A stretch of DNA of 43,558 nt from JBQTHP01 sp052389755 (GTDB taxonomy: Bacteria; Pseudomonadota; Gammaproteobacteria; Steroidobacterales; Steroidobacteraceae): NCBI GenBank assembly GCA_052389755.1, contig JBQTHP010000044.1, positions 1 to 43,558 on the forward strand, read 5' to 3'. Shown here in pieces: positions 22,494 to 30,351 of this stretch. Within the stretch, counting starts at the first letter, position 1, and each line of letters starts with the position of its first letter. The translations under genes and the position numbers were made by a program. Below the pieces are notes generated by a model. It ran no database searches, was not told the DNA's origin, and saw only the letters and a program-made list of their open reading frames with translations.

Positions 22494-23786
22494 ATGAAAG
22501 TAGAAGCAGACTCGCAAGCCAAGGCCTTGACGAGTGTCGGTCGCGCACTGGCGGTGAGGACTGCGTGGCTGCCACTGGTGCTGATCGTCGGCCTCTTCTT
22601 TTTGTGGGGCATGGCGAACAATCTCAACGACATCCTGATTAAGCAGTTCAAGAAGGCATTCGAGCTATCGGATTTCGGGGCGGGGCTGGTCCAGAGCGCT
22701 TTCTATCTCGGCTATTTCGTTTTCGCGATCCCGGCCGGCAACTTTATGCGTCGCTACGGCTACAAGGGCGCGGTAGTCCTCGGCCTACTGCTGTATGCAA
22801 CGGGCGCATGGCTCTTCTTCCCGGCGGCGGCAGCTCACACATATGCACTTTTCCTGATAGCGTTATTCGTTCTCGCGAGCGGGCTTGCGTTCCTGGAAAC
22901 ATCCGCGAATCCACTCGTCATGGTGCTTGGCCCGGCAGACACGGCCGCTCGGCGCCTGAATCTCGCACAGGCCTTCAATCCGGTGGGATCGATTGCAGGC
23001 ATCCTGATCGGACGCAACTTCATCTTTTCCGGTACCGAATACACCCCGGAGCAGATCACATCAATGTCGGCTACAGCCCGCGAGGCTTACTACGCTTCGC
23101 AGTCGGCCGCGGTCCAGGTACCTTATCTCGTCATCGGTGCTGTCGTCCTCCTGTGGGGACTGGCGATCGCTTTCACGGCATTTCCCGCTACGGCGCGGCG
23201 AGTCGCTGACTCGGTGAGCGGCGGCCGTCACCTCCGGCGCCTCCTCGGCAACGGACACTTAATGCTCGCCGTGGCGGCGCAGTTCTTCTACGTTGGCGCG
23301 CAGGTCGGCATCTGGAGTTACCTCATACGTTACGCACAGGGGACGGTCCCGGGAACGCCCGAGCGCCTCGCTGCCGACTACCTTACGGCATCGCTCGTGG
23401 CTTTCATGGTCGGGCGATTCGTCGGCGCGTACCTCATGCGTTATCTCGCGCCGGAGCGAATCCTTTTTGCGTTCGCCGCGATCAACATCGCGCTGTGCTC
23501 GGTAGCCGTCACGCTGCCCGGCAGGATCGGTCTGTATGCCGTCGTGGCGAGCAGTTTCTTCATGTCGGTGATGTTCCCGACGATCTTTGCCCTCGGTATC
23601 GGTAACTTGGACGATGGCGACCGCAAGCTGGGTTCTTCCCTAATCGTAATGGCGATCATCGGCGGTGCCGTAATCACCGCCCTCATGGGCGCGCTATCCG
23701 ACTTCGCTGGCATTCACTGGGCGATGGCCGTCCCACTGGTGTGTTTCGCGTTCGTGGGTGTCTTCTCACGGCGTCCGCACGTTTAG
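22494..23786 (+). CDS. fucP: L-fucose:proton symporter (MFS)
   Basis: A 430-residue, 12-helix major-facilitator protein of the FucP type. Early blocks LVLIVGLFFLWGMANNLNDILIKQFKKAF and LVQSAFYLGYFVFAIPAGNFMRRYGYKG are diagnostic, including the Asn/Asp region of helix 1. Later, LETSANPLVMVLGP and RLNLAQAFNPVGSI also match FucP. Inner membrane; takes up L-fucose with protons. The ATG at 22494 is chosen because homology begins there; the frame runs open to 22248. Followed by the mutarotase gene after 17 bases. Confidence 0.93.
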   Translation: MKVEADSQAKALTSVGRALAVRTAWLPLVLIVGLFFLWGMANNLNDILIKQFKKAFELSDFGAGLVQSAFYLGYFVFAIPAGNFMRRYGYKGAVVLGLLLYATGAWLFFPAAAAHTYALFLIALFVLASGLAFLETSANPLVMVLGPADTAARRLNLAQAFNPVGSIAGILIGRNFIFSGTEYTPEQITSMSATAREAYYASQSAAVQVPYLVIGAVVLLWGLAIAFTAFPATARRVADSVSGGRHLRRLLGNGHLMLAVAAQFFYVGAQVGIWSYLIRYAQGTVPGTPERLAADYLTASLVAFMVGRFVGAYLMRYLAPERILFAFAAINIALCSVAVTLPGRIGLYAVVASSFFMSVMFPTIFALGIGNLDDGDRKLGSSLIVMAIIGGAVITALMGALSDFAGIHWAMAVPLVCFAFVGVFSRRPHV

Positions 23787-23803
23787 TGCTGAAGGAGCGC
23801 AGT

Positions 23804-24193
23804 GTGTCGCGGCTTTATTTCGCTCTCGATCTGCATGACGATCCAGTGCTGATAGCGGAGTACGAACGCTGGCATCGTGCCGATCGCGTATGGCCCGAAG
23901 TCGTCTATTCAATCCGTGCGGCCGGTGTGCGCGACCTCGAGATCTACAGGACCGGCAGCCGCTTGGTGCTTGTGATGGACGTTCCGGAAGATTTCGACTT
24001 GGCGGCCAAGGCACGCGCCGATGCGGGGAATGTGCGCGTGCAAGCATGGGAGAAATTCATGTGGAAGTTCCAACGTGCGCTGCCGTGGGCACGCCCGGGG
24101 CAGAAATGGCTTCCGATGGCCCGGATCTTCTCGCTTCAAGAAACCTTGCGGGAGATGCAGGCAGGCCGCCGACAATCGGATGAGGGAAGTTAG
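23804..24193 (+). CDS. L-fucose mutarotase (L-rhamnose mutarotase/DUF718 family)
   Basis: A 129-residue alpha/beta barrel protein: YERWHRADRVWPEVVYSIRAAGV matches the H...WPE signature of the RhaM-like family. It interconverts sugar anomers; the fucose locus makes L-fucose the likely substrate. GTG 23804 is chosen because AAGGAG lies about 6 bases upstream and the fold starts with SRLYFALDL. Its stop overlaps the stop of the convergent hydroxyacid dehydrogenase gene by 4 bases. Confidence 0.85.
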   Translation: MSRLYFALDLHDDPVLIAEYERWHRADRVWPEVVYSIRAAGVRDLEIYRTGSRLVLVMDVPEDFDLAAKARADAGNVRVQAWEKFMWKFQRALPWARPGQKWLPMARIFSLQETLREMQAGRRQSDEGS

Positions 24194-25389
24194 AAGCGAG
24201 CATCGGACTTTTGCGTCCGCTTGCGGGCCGCGCCGTACGGGCGACCATCGGGATGAAGGAGTATCTCCCGGGAGAGGGAAGTGACATCGCGCTGGCCCGT
24301 GAGCGCCATACTGACATCCAGTTCGCTGCGGATGATCTCGATGGCCTGTGTCACACCTATTTCCCCCATCGCTCCGAGTCCGTAAAGGTAGGCTCTCCCG
24401 ATCAGTCCAGCGCGTGCGCCGAGCGCGAGCGCTTTGAGCAGACTCTGCCCACTCATGATCCCGCCATCGAACAGCACCTCGCACCGATCGGCAACGGCCT
24501 CGGCGATACCTGCAAGGACGTTAGCCGAAGCCACTGCGCCGTCGAGCTGGCGTCCTCCGTGGTTGGACACGACGATCCCATCGACGCCTGCTGCCGCCGC
24601 GCTCCTCGCATCCTCGATGTCCATAATGCCCTTGAGGAGCAGCTTTCCCTTCCACCTCGCGCGGATCCAATCGAGGTCGCGCCAGCTCAGCGTTGGATCG
24701 AACTGTCGACCGATCCACTCGGCGAGCGTATTGAGGCTTTCGGCACCAGAAATGCGGCCAGCGAGGTTGCCGAATGACCGGCTCGGTGCACGCACCACGC
24801 TCCAGATCCAGCGCGGCTTCGCAAGGACATCGATGCAGTTGGCGAGCGTGAGCTTCGGAGGCACGGTCAGCCCATTGCGGATGTCGCGATGACGCTGCCC
24901 CTGCACGGGGAGATCCACGGTGAGCACCAACGCCGAACATTCAGCCTGCGCCGCTCGATCGATAAGCTCGCGCGTGAACCCTCGGTCCCGCATCACATAG
25001 ACTTGGAACCAGAACGCGCCCGATACCGCGGCGCGTACCTGCTCGATCGAGCAGATCGACATGGTGCTCAGGCAGAACGGGATACCGGCACCCGCGGCGG
25101 CGCGCGCTGCGTGAATCTCGCCCGCTCCACACTGCAGACCCGTGAGTCCGGTGGGGGCGAGACCGAGCGGCATCGACACCGGTTGGCCGACGATGGTCGT
25201 GGCCAGCGAACGGCGATCGACGTCGATCAATACTCGCTGCCGAAAGCGAATTTGACTGAATGCGTGGCGGTTAGCTCGTAGCGTGACCTCGTCGTAAGAG
25301 CCACCATCGGCGTATTCGAAGAAGGCGCGGGGCACCCGCTTTCGCGCGAGCCTCCGCAATTCCATGACCGATGTAATCGGCGCGGGCAT
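24190..25389 (-). CDS. lldD: FMN-dependent L-2-hydroxyacid (L-lactate) dehydrogenase
   Basis: A 399-residue flavoprotein of the LldD/glycolate oxidase family. Active-site residues: Y25 (FFEYADGG), K253 (LLKGIMD), H277 and R280 (SNHGGRQLDG); FMN-binding GGIMSG is also present. Oxidises L-lactate to pyruvate and passes electrons to quinone or cytochrome. It is the last gene of the minus-strand fucose operon. The pathway yields L-lactate, so this gene closes it. Start ATG 25389, 11 bases after the dehydratase stop. The frame is open much further upstream, to 26142, but that part is antisense noise. Confidence 0.9.
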   Translation of the reverse strand: MPAPITSVMELRRLARKRVPRAFFEYADGGSYDEVTLRANRHAFSQIRFRQRVLIDVDRRSLATTIVGQPVSMPLGLAPTGLTGLQCGAGEIHAARAAAGAGIPFCLSTMSICSIEQVRAAVSGAFWFQVYVMRDRGFTRELIDRAAQAECSALVLTVDLPVQGQRHRDIRNGLTVPPKLTLANCIDVLAKPRWIWSVVRAPSRSFGNLAGRISGAESLNTLAEWIGRQFDPTLSWRDLDWIRARWKGKLLLKGIMDIEDARSAAAAGVDGIVVSNHGGRQLDGAVASANVLAGIAEAVADRCEVLFDGGIMSGQSLLKALALGARAGLIGRAYLYGLGAMGEIGVTQAIEIIRSELDVSMALTGQRDVTSLSREILLHPDGRPYGAARKRTQKSDARF

Positions 25390-25400
25390 GCTATTCGCGC

Positions 25401-26720
25401 TCAGCGCGTCCGTACTGCCCGCTCGTGCCCTCGCCAGGCGGGTCCTTCGGGATATAAGTGATCGGCGATCGAATGCGCGTGCATCTGTGCCGAGAAACCG
25501 GGCTGCGTCGGCGGCATGTATCGGCCACGCACGATGCGGACGGGGTCCACGAAGTGCTCGTGCAGGTGATCGACGTACTCGATAGCCCGATCTTCCTTGC
25601 GCCCGCTGATGGCGACGAAGTCGGCCATCGCGAGATGCTGCACGAGTTCGCACAGGCCGACGCCGCCTGCATGCGGAAATACCCGCACGCCGAACTTTGC
25701 CGCCATCAGCAGAATGGCGAGGTTCTCGTTGACGCCGCCGACGCGGACCGCATCGATCTGGATCAGGTCGACCGCGTCTGCCTGGAAAAGCTGCTTGAAA
25801 ATGATGCGGTTGTGGGTATGTTCTCCTGTCGATATCGGCACGGCAACGCTGCGACGGATGGCTGCATGGGCCAGCACGTCGTCTGGGCTCGTCGGCTCCT
25901 CGATCCACGCAATGTCGAACGGCGCCAGCCGTCGAATCCAGTGGATCGCGGAATCCACGTCCCATCGCTGATTGGCGTCCAACGCCAGTTTCGTATCCGC
26001 GCCGATCGCTTCGCGAGCCTTTCGGCAGCGCCGGACATCGTCCTCGAGATTCAGGCCTACCTTGATCTTGATGGTCTGAAAGCCGTCGGCGACCGCCTCG
26101 CGTCCGAGACGCATCAGCTTCTCGTCGCTGTAACCAAGCCATCCTGGCGAGGTTGTGTACGCTGGATAGCCTTGCTCAAGGAGTATCTCGGTGCGCCTCG
26201 CTCGTTCCGGGAGAGTCGCTTCCAGCAGCGCTTTTGCCTCCTCCGGCGTTAGTGCGTCCGTGATATAGCGGAAGTCGATCGCCTCGACGATCTGGTCGGG
26301 ATTCATGTCAGCGATGAAGCGCCACACAGGCTTCCCGGCACGTCGTGCAGCCAAGTCCCAAGCCGCGTTGACGACGGCGCCGATCGCCATGTGAATGACG
26401 CCCTTTTCTGGTCCTAGCCAGCGCAAATGCGAGTCGCCGGTGAGCGTGCGCGCGAAATGGCCAAGATTGGCAGCGAGAAAGTCCACATCACACCCGACTA
26501 CCAGGTCCTTCAACGCGGACAAAGCTGCTGTCTGCACCTCGTTGCCTCGGCCGATGGTGAACACGTGACCGTAGCCGCGCAGCCCATTCGGGTCGTCCGT
26601 TTCGAGAACGACGCACGCGGCGGAGTAATCCGGCTCAGGATTCATCGCGTCCGACCCGTCGAGATGTTCCGACGTGCGAAACCGCACGTCGTATGTCTTG
26701 AGCGCAGTGATCGCCGCCAT
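25401..26720 (-). CDS. fucD: L-fuconate dehydratase (enolase superfamily)
   Basis: A 439-residue enolase-superfamily enzyme of the mandelate-racemase group. Converts L-fuconate to 2-keto-3-deoxy-L-fuconate. K218/K220 form the KxK base motif (TIKIKVG); D248, E274 and E300 bind Mg2+ (LALDANQRW, WIEEP, STGEHTHN); H350 is the second base (FPHAGGVG). These positions agree almost exactly with the characterised Xanthomonas campestris enzyme. Fits between the FAH-family gene (76 bases upstream) and lldD. Confidence 0.93.
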   Translation of the reverse strand: MAAITALKTYDVRFRTSEHLDGSDAMNPEPDYSAACVVLETDDPNGLRGYGHVFTIGRGNEVQTAALSALKDLVVGCDVDFLAANLGHFARTLTGDSHLRWLGPEKGVIHMAIGAVVNAAWDLAARRAGKPVWRFIADMNPDQIVEAIDFRYITDALTPEEAKALLEATLPERARRTEILLEQGYPAYTTSPGWLGYSDEKLMRLGREAVADGFQTIKIKVGLNLEDDVRRCRKAREAIGADTKLALDANQRWDVDSAIHWIRRLAPFDIAWIEEPTSPDDVLAHAAIRRSVAVPISTGEHTHNRIIFKQLFQADAVDLIQIDAVRVGGVNENLAILLMAAKFGVRVFPHAGGVGLCELVQHLAMADFVAISGRKEDRAIEYVDHLHEHFVDPVRIVRGRYMPPTQPGFSAQMHAHSIADHLYPEGPAWRGHERAVRTR

Positions 26721-26796
26721 CGGATTCCCGATCAGTCTTTCTCGTTGTGCCCGGAGTGCTCGGCGGTATTTCCCGTGGGCACCGCCGCGCTGTTTC

Positions 26797-27645
26797 TCAT
26801 GCCTGCCATTCCGTGACCTCCTGGCGCTGATGCCCGAGACCTACAATGCCGAGCTGCATAACATCACCCGGCCTGAGGTAAACCGGCGGACGCTGCCCCA
26901 TTCCCACACCGGCAGGCGTGCCGGTGCTGATGATGTCGCCGGGCATCAGCGTCATGTAGCGGCTGATGTAGCTGACGAGTTCCGCCACTCCAAAGACCAT
27001 TGCGCGCGTATTGCCGTCTTGGTAGCGGCGGCCATTCACTTCGAGCCACATCGCGAGGTTCTGCGGATCCGCGATCTCGTCGCGGGTGACGAGCCAGGGG
27101 CCGATCGGGCCGAACGTGTCGCAGCTTTTGCCCTTGACCCACTGGCCACCGTGCTCGAGCTGGAAGGTACGCTCGGACACGTCGTTGACTATTGCATAGC
27201 CGGCAACGTGGTCGAGCGCCCGCTCGACGCTGACACACCGCGCCGCCTCGCCGACAATCACCCCGAGCTCCACTTCCCAATCGGTCTTCTCGCTGCCGGG
27301 TGGGATCACGACACGATCGTTGGGGCCGCAGAGCGCAGTGGTCGCTTTCATGAAGAGCACGGGCTGTTCAGGCACGGAGACTCCCGATTCCGCGGCATGG
27401 TCCACGTAGTTCAGGCCGACACAGATGACCTTGCCTACTTTGCCCACAGGTGCGCCGAGCCTTACGTCAGCGGGTACTTCGGACAGCTGCAGGGCATCAA
27501 TCTGCGATAGTTTCCGCAGGGAAGGGCGCGTGAGGACTTCGGCGGAGATATCGTCGACAACACCAGAGAGACTTCGCAATCCACCCTGTGCGTCGACGAT
27601 CCCCGGCAGCTCGCGGCCGGGTGGACCGTATCTGATCAGTTTCAC
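26797..27645 (-). CDS. Fumarylacetoacetate hydrolase family protein, 2,4-diketo-3-deoxy-L-fuconate hydrolase candidate
   Basis: A 282-residue FAH-family hydrolase. N-terminal part KLIRYGPPGRELPGIV; metal region VGLNYVDHAAE (about 76-86), DWEVELGVIVG with E124/E126, and YAIVNDVSERTFQ. C-terminal DIISTGTPAGVGMG is also typical. In this pathway it should cleave the 2,4-diketo acid to pyruvate and L-lactate. GTG 27645 follows GGAG by 6 bases and lies 13 bases after the SDR stop; the frame runs open upstream to 27819 without homology. Confidence 0.9.
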   Translation of the reverse strand: MKLIRYGPPGRELPGIVDAQGGLRSLSGVVDDISAEVLTRPSLRKLSQIDALQLSEVPADVRLGAPVGKVGKVICVGLNYVDHAAESGVSVPEQPVLFMKATTALCGPNDRVVIPPGSEKTDWEVELGVIVGEAARCVSVERALDHVAGYAIVNDVSERTFQLEHGGQWVKGKSCDTFGPIGPWLVTRDEIADPQNLAMWLEVNGRRYQDGNTRAMVFGVAELVSYISRYMTLMPGDIISTGTPAGVGMGQRPPVYLRPGDVMQLGIVGLGHQRQEVTEWQA

Positions 27646-27658
27646 TTCGTGCTCCGCG

Positions 27659-28405
27659 TTAGCCGGTCCAGCCACCGTCGATGATGTGAATCGCTCCCGT
27701 CGTGAACGACGACTCGTCCGATGCCAGATAGAGCGCCAGGGCCGCGATCTCCCATGCCTCGCCAAGTCGACCCATGGGCTGGCGGTCGATGAAGCTCTTC
27801 CACGCAGCTTGCGGATCACCTCCCTGGCTCGTCACACGCTCGGCAAGCGACGGTGTGTTCACCGTTCCCGGGCAGATCGCGTTGCAGCGGACACCCCGCG
27901 TCACGTAATCCGCCGCGATGGCCTTCGACAGCCCGATGACCGCGGCTTTGCTCGCGCTGTATGCGCAACGATTAGGCACGCCCTTCACGCTCGAGGCGAC
28001 GGATGACATGTTGATGATGCTGCCGTGATTTCTTTGCAGCATTCCCGGCAGCACCGCCCTGCACATCAGGTACATCGCATCGACGTTCACCGCGAAGGAA
28101 CGCCGCCACGCGGCTTCCTCGGTATGCAGGAGATCGCCCGAGTGCACGATTCCCGCACAGTTGAAAAGAACGTCGAACGCTTCGTTGGCCGCAGCGAGTT
28201 CGCCTATCGCTGTGGCATCTGTGACGTCGAGCGGGTGAACCCGGATCGAGGCATTCTCTGCGGCGAGCGCATCGAGCGCGGCAACATCGATGTCCGTTGC
28301 GAGTACCCCTGCGCCCTCCGCTGCAAAGGCAAGCGCAGTGGCGCGGCCGATTCCGGCGCCAGCTGCCGTGATCAGACAGAACTTTCCCGTCAGGCGTCCG
28401 CTCAT
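27659..28405 (-). CDS. Short-chain dehydrogenase, 2-keto-3-deoxy-L-fuconate dehydrogenase candidate
   Basis: A 248-residue classical SDR. Cofactor loop TAAGAGIG (13-20), an Asp after beta-2 (ATDID), which favours NAD, NCAG, and the active site S134/S135, Y149 and K153 (AYSASKAAVIGLSKAIA). C-terminal GAIHIIDGGWTG. Closely similar in pattern to the 2-keto-3-deoxy-L-fuconate dehydrogenases of Xanthomonas fucose loci, which oxidise C4 to give the 2,4-diketo acid. Position in the operon supports this. Confidence 0.88.
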   Translation of the reverse strand: MSGRLTGKFCLITAAGAGIGRATALAFAAEGAGVLATDIDVAALDALAAENASIRVHPLDVTDATAIGELAAANEAFDVLFNCAGIVHSGDLLHTEEAAWRRSFAVNVDAMYLMCRAVLPGMLQRNHGSIINMSSVASSVKGVPNRCAYSASKAAVIGLSKAIAADYVTRGVRCNAICPGTVNTPSLAERVTSQGGDPQAAWKSFIDRQPMGRLGEAWEIAALALYLASDESSFTTGAIHIIDGGWTG

Positions 28406-28459
28406 GCGAGTGCACTCCCTTGGTCAGGTGTACTGCAGCCGGGCTTAGAGACAAATCGC

Positions 28460-29335
28460 TCAGCCATTGCGAGTCTCTCCGGTAGCGGGCGGCTTCTGAT
28501 CGGCAGACAGGCCGTAGAACCGCATTGCGTTGGCGCCGAATACGTGCGGCTCGGACCCGGCAGCGTGCCTCGCGACGCAGTCGCGCGCCATCTCGTACCA
28601 CCTCGCATAGCCGATACGCGAACTGAGGACGGGCCAGTCGCTCCCCCACAGGACCCGTTCGCTTCCGAAGCACGAGAACACGTGAGCGACGTACGGATCG
28701 AGCACGTTCGCATCGCATCGCTCGCCGCATTCCGTGACCAGCCCAGAGAGCTTGCAATAGACGTTCGTGCCGCTCGCCAGGCGGGCGATGTCGCTTGCCC
28801 ACGGTTCGAGCGCTCGCTCGCCAATCGAAGGCTTCCCGGCATGATCGAGCACAGCGCGCAGCTCGCGGTGGCGCGCCAAGCGCTGCTGCAGGACTTCGAG
28901 GTGCCTGGGTTGCACGAGCGCATCGAACGCGAGCCCGTGCTCGATCGTGGCTTCGAACGCTCGATCGAGCGCGGGACGCAGCAGCCAGTTAGGATCGTCG
29001 ATGTTCTGCACCATCGGTCGAAGGCCCTTGAGCAGCCCACGACCTTCGCTCACGAGCGACGCGATGCGGCGTGCCGCATCAGGAGCTTCGAAGTCGACCC
29101 AACCCACGACACCCGCCACAAAACCGTTGCTTCGGGCGAGCTCGAAGAGGTAGAGCGTTTCGCGTTCGCTCGCCGCTGCCTGCACGAGCACCGTCGCATT
29201 GACCTCGCACTCCGCAAGCAGCGGCGCGAGGTCGTCCGGTCCGTAATCGCGATAAAGCGGACCGAGTTGCGGCGTAAGCCAAGCATAGTCTCCGCGGTCC
29301 AGCCGCCAGAAATGCTGGTGCGAATCGACGATCAC
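28460..29335 (-). CDS. Amidohydrolase, L-fuconolactonase candidate
   Basis: A 291-residue TIM-barrel amidohydrolase of the COG3618 type. Starts IVDSHQHFW (HxH at residues 6 and 8); VLDHAGKP and WGSDWPVL supply the other metal and catalytic residues. COG3618 enzymes hydrolyse sugar lactones, including L-fucono-1,5-lactone. GTG 29335 is chosen: it overlaps the stop of the preceding aldo/keto reductase gene (GTGA) and gives the family's usual N-terminus. An ATG at 29389 would add 18 residues. Confidence 0.88.
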   Translation of the reverse strand: MIVDSHQHFWRLDRGDYAWLTPQLGPLYRDYGPDDLAPLLAECEVNATVLVQAAASERETLYLFELARSNGFVAGVVGWVDFEAPDAARRIASLVSEGRGLLKGLRPMVQNIDDPNWLLRPALDRAFEATIEHGLAFDALVQPRHLEVLQQRLARHRELRAVLDHAGKPSIGERALEPWASDIARLASGTNVYCKLSGLVTECGERCDANVLDPYVAHVFSCFGSERVLWGSDWPVLSSRIGYARWYEMARDCVARHAAGSEPHVFGANAMRFYGLSADQKPPATGETRNG

Positions 29336-30351
29336 TGTGGTACTCGCGTTCCAGGCCTTATCAGTTTTTTCGCCAGCAACGTTCGCCACAGCGCAGCTGG
29401 TATGGGTGCGGCGAGGCGGCGCGCCGCTCCGGCCGCTTCATCGACAGAACGAACGCCGGCGACGACCGATATCACGGAAGGGTGAGCCAACGGAAACTGC
29501 AGGGCAGCAGCGCCTACGTCGACATTGTGCTCGACGCAGACAGCATGGATCTGCTGTGCCTTGCGCAGGATGTGCTCGCCCGCGGGACCGTAGTTGTACG
29601 TATCGCCGGCAGCGGGAGGGTGCGCGAGCAAGCCTGAGTTGAAAGGAGCAGCGGCAATGATCGCAACCGAGGTGGTTTGCGCTGCGCTCATCACGTCGAC
29701 GCTGTCCGACTGTTCGAGGAGCGTATAGCGCCCCGCCAACATGATGCAGTCGAGCTGAACGAGGGACATCAGTTCCAAGCACACGGCCTGCTCGTTCACT
29801 CCGATGCCGATCGCCCGGCAGGCTCCCGATCGCTTGAGTTCTTCCATGGCCGGCAAGGATTCGTCGAGCGCCTGTGCGAGCATCTCGCGGTGCCTGCTTC
29901 CGTGCGTTAGGTGCCCGACATCGTGCAGCAGGAGAATGTCGATATAGTCCGTGCGGAGCCTGCGCAAACTCCCTTCGAACGATCTCAGAATCCCGGCGCG
30001 CGAGTAGTCGAACTTCGCGCCACGCCCGGAGATAGCGAAATGCCCTCCCGGCGACTCGCCGTGCGGGTCTCCGACAACGAGGCGTCCGACCTTCGTCGAG
30101 ATCACCAGCGAATCTCGCGGCGTGCCTTCGAGCGCTCTACCCATTCGCTCCTCGCTGAGGCCGTACCCGTAGTACGGCGCCGTATCGAAGTAGCGCAGCC
30201 CTGCGGCGTGCGCCGCATGGATCGTCGCGATGGCCGCGTTTTCTTCCACGGGCGCATAGAGATTGCCGATCGGCGCTCCACCGAAGCCGAGGACGGTCGT
30301 CGCGACCCTCCCCTGCACAAACACCCTCCGAGGCAATTCCTTTTCCATCAT
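29332..30351 (-). CDS. Aldo/keto reductase, L-fucose dehydrogenase candidate
   Basis: A 339-residue aldo/keto reductase: LGFGGAPIGNLY, then FDTAPYYGYGLSEERMG and STKVGR give the catalytic set D56, Y61 and K87; a HD pair follows (LLLHDVGHL). Similar to D-threo-aldose 1-dehydrogenase/L-fucose dehydrogenase, which oxidises C1 of L-fucose to the lactone with NAD(P). ATG 30351 overlaps the stop of the beta-helix gene (ATGA); a second ATG follows at once. First step of the pathway. Confidence 0.88.
   Translation of the reverse strand: MMEKELPRRVFVQGRVATTVLGFGGAPIGNLYAPVEENAAIATIHAAHAAGLRYFDTAPYYGYGLSEERMGRALEGTPRDSLVISTKVGRLVVGDPHGESPGGHFAISGRGAKFDYSRAGILRSFEGSLRRLRTDYIDILLLHDVGHLTHGSRHREMLAQALDESLPAMEELKRSGACRAIGIGVNEQAVCLELMSLVQLDCIMLAGRYTLLEQSDSVDVMSAAQTTSVAIIAAAPFNSGLLAHPPAAGDTYNYGPAGEHILRKAQQIHAVCVEHNVDVGAAALQFPLAHPSVISVVAGVRSVDEAAGAARRLAAPIPAALWRTLLAKKLIRPGTRVPQ

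Noticed and set aside
24190..26142. A 650-codon open frame covering lldD and part of the dehydratase gene
   Set aside because: Only the last 399 codons (from 25389) match a protein family. The first part is a third-position shadow of the fuconate dehydratase on the same strand, in another frame.
28025..29485. Long plus-strand frame (486 codons) opposite the SDR and lactonase genes
   Set aside because: It spans two real genes on the other strand, and its composition is typical of antisense frames in GC-rich DNA.
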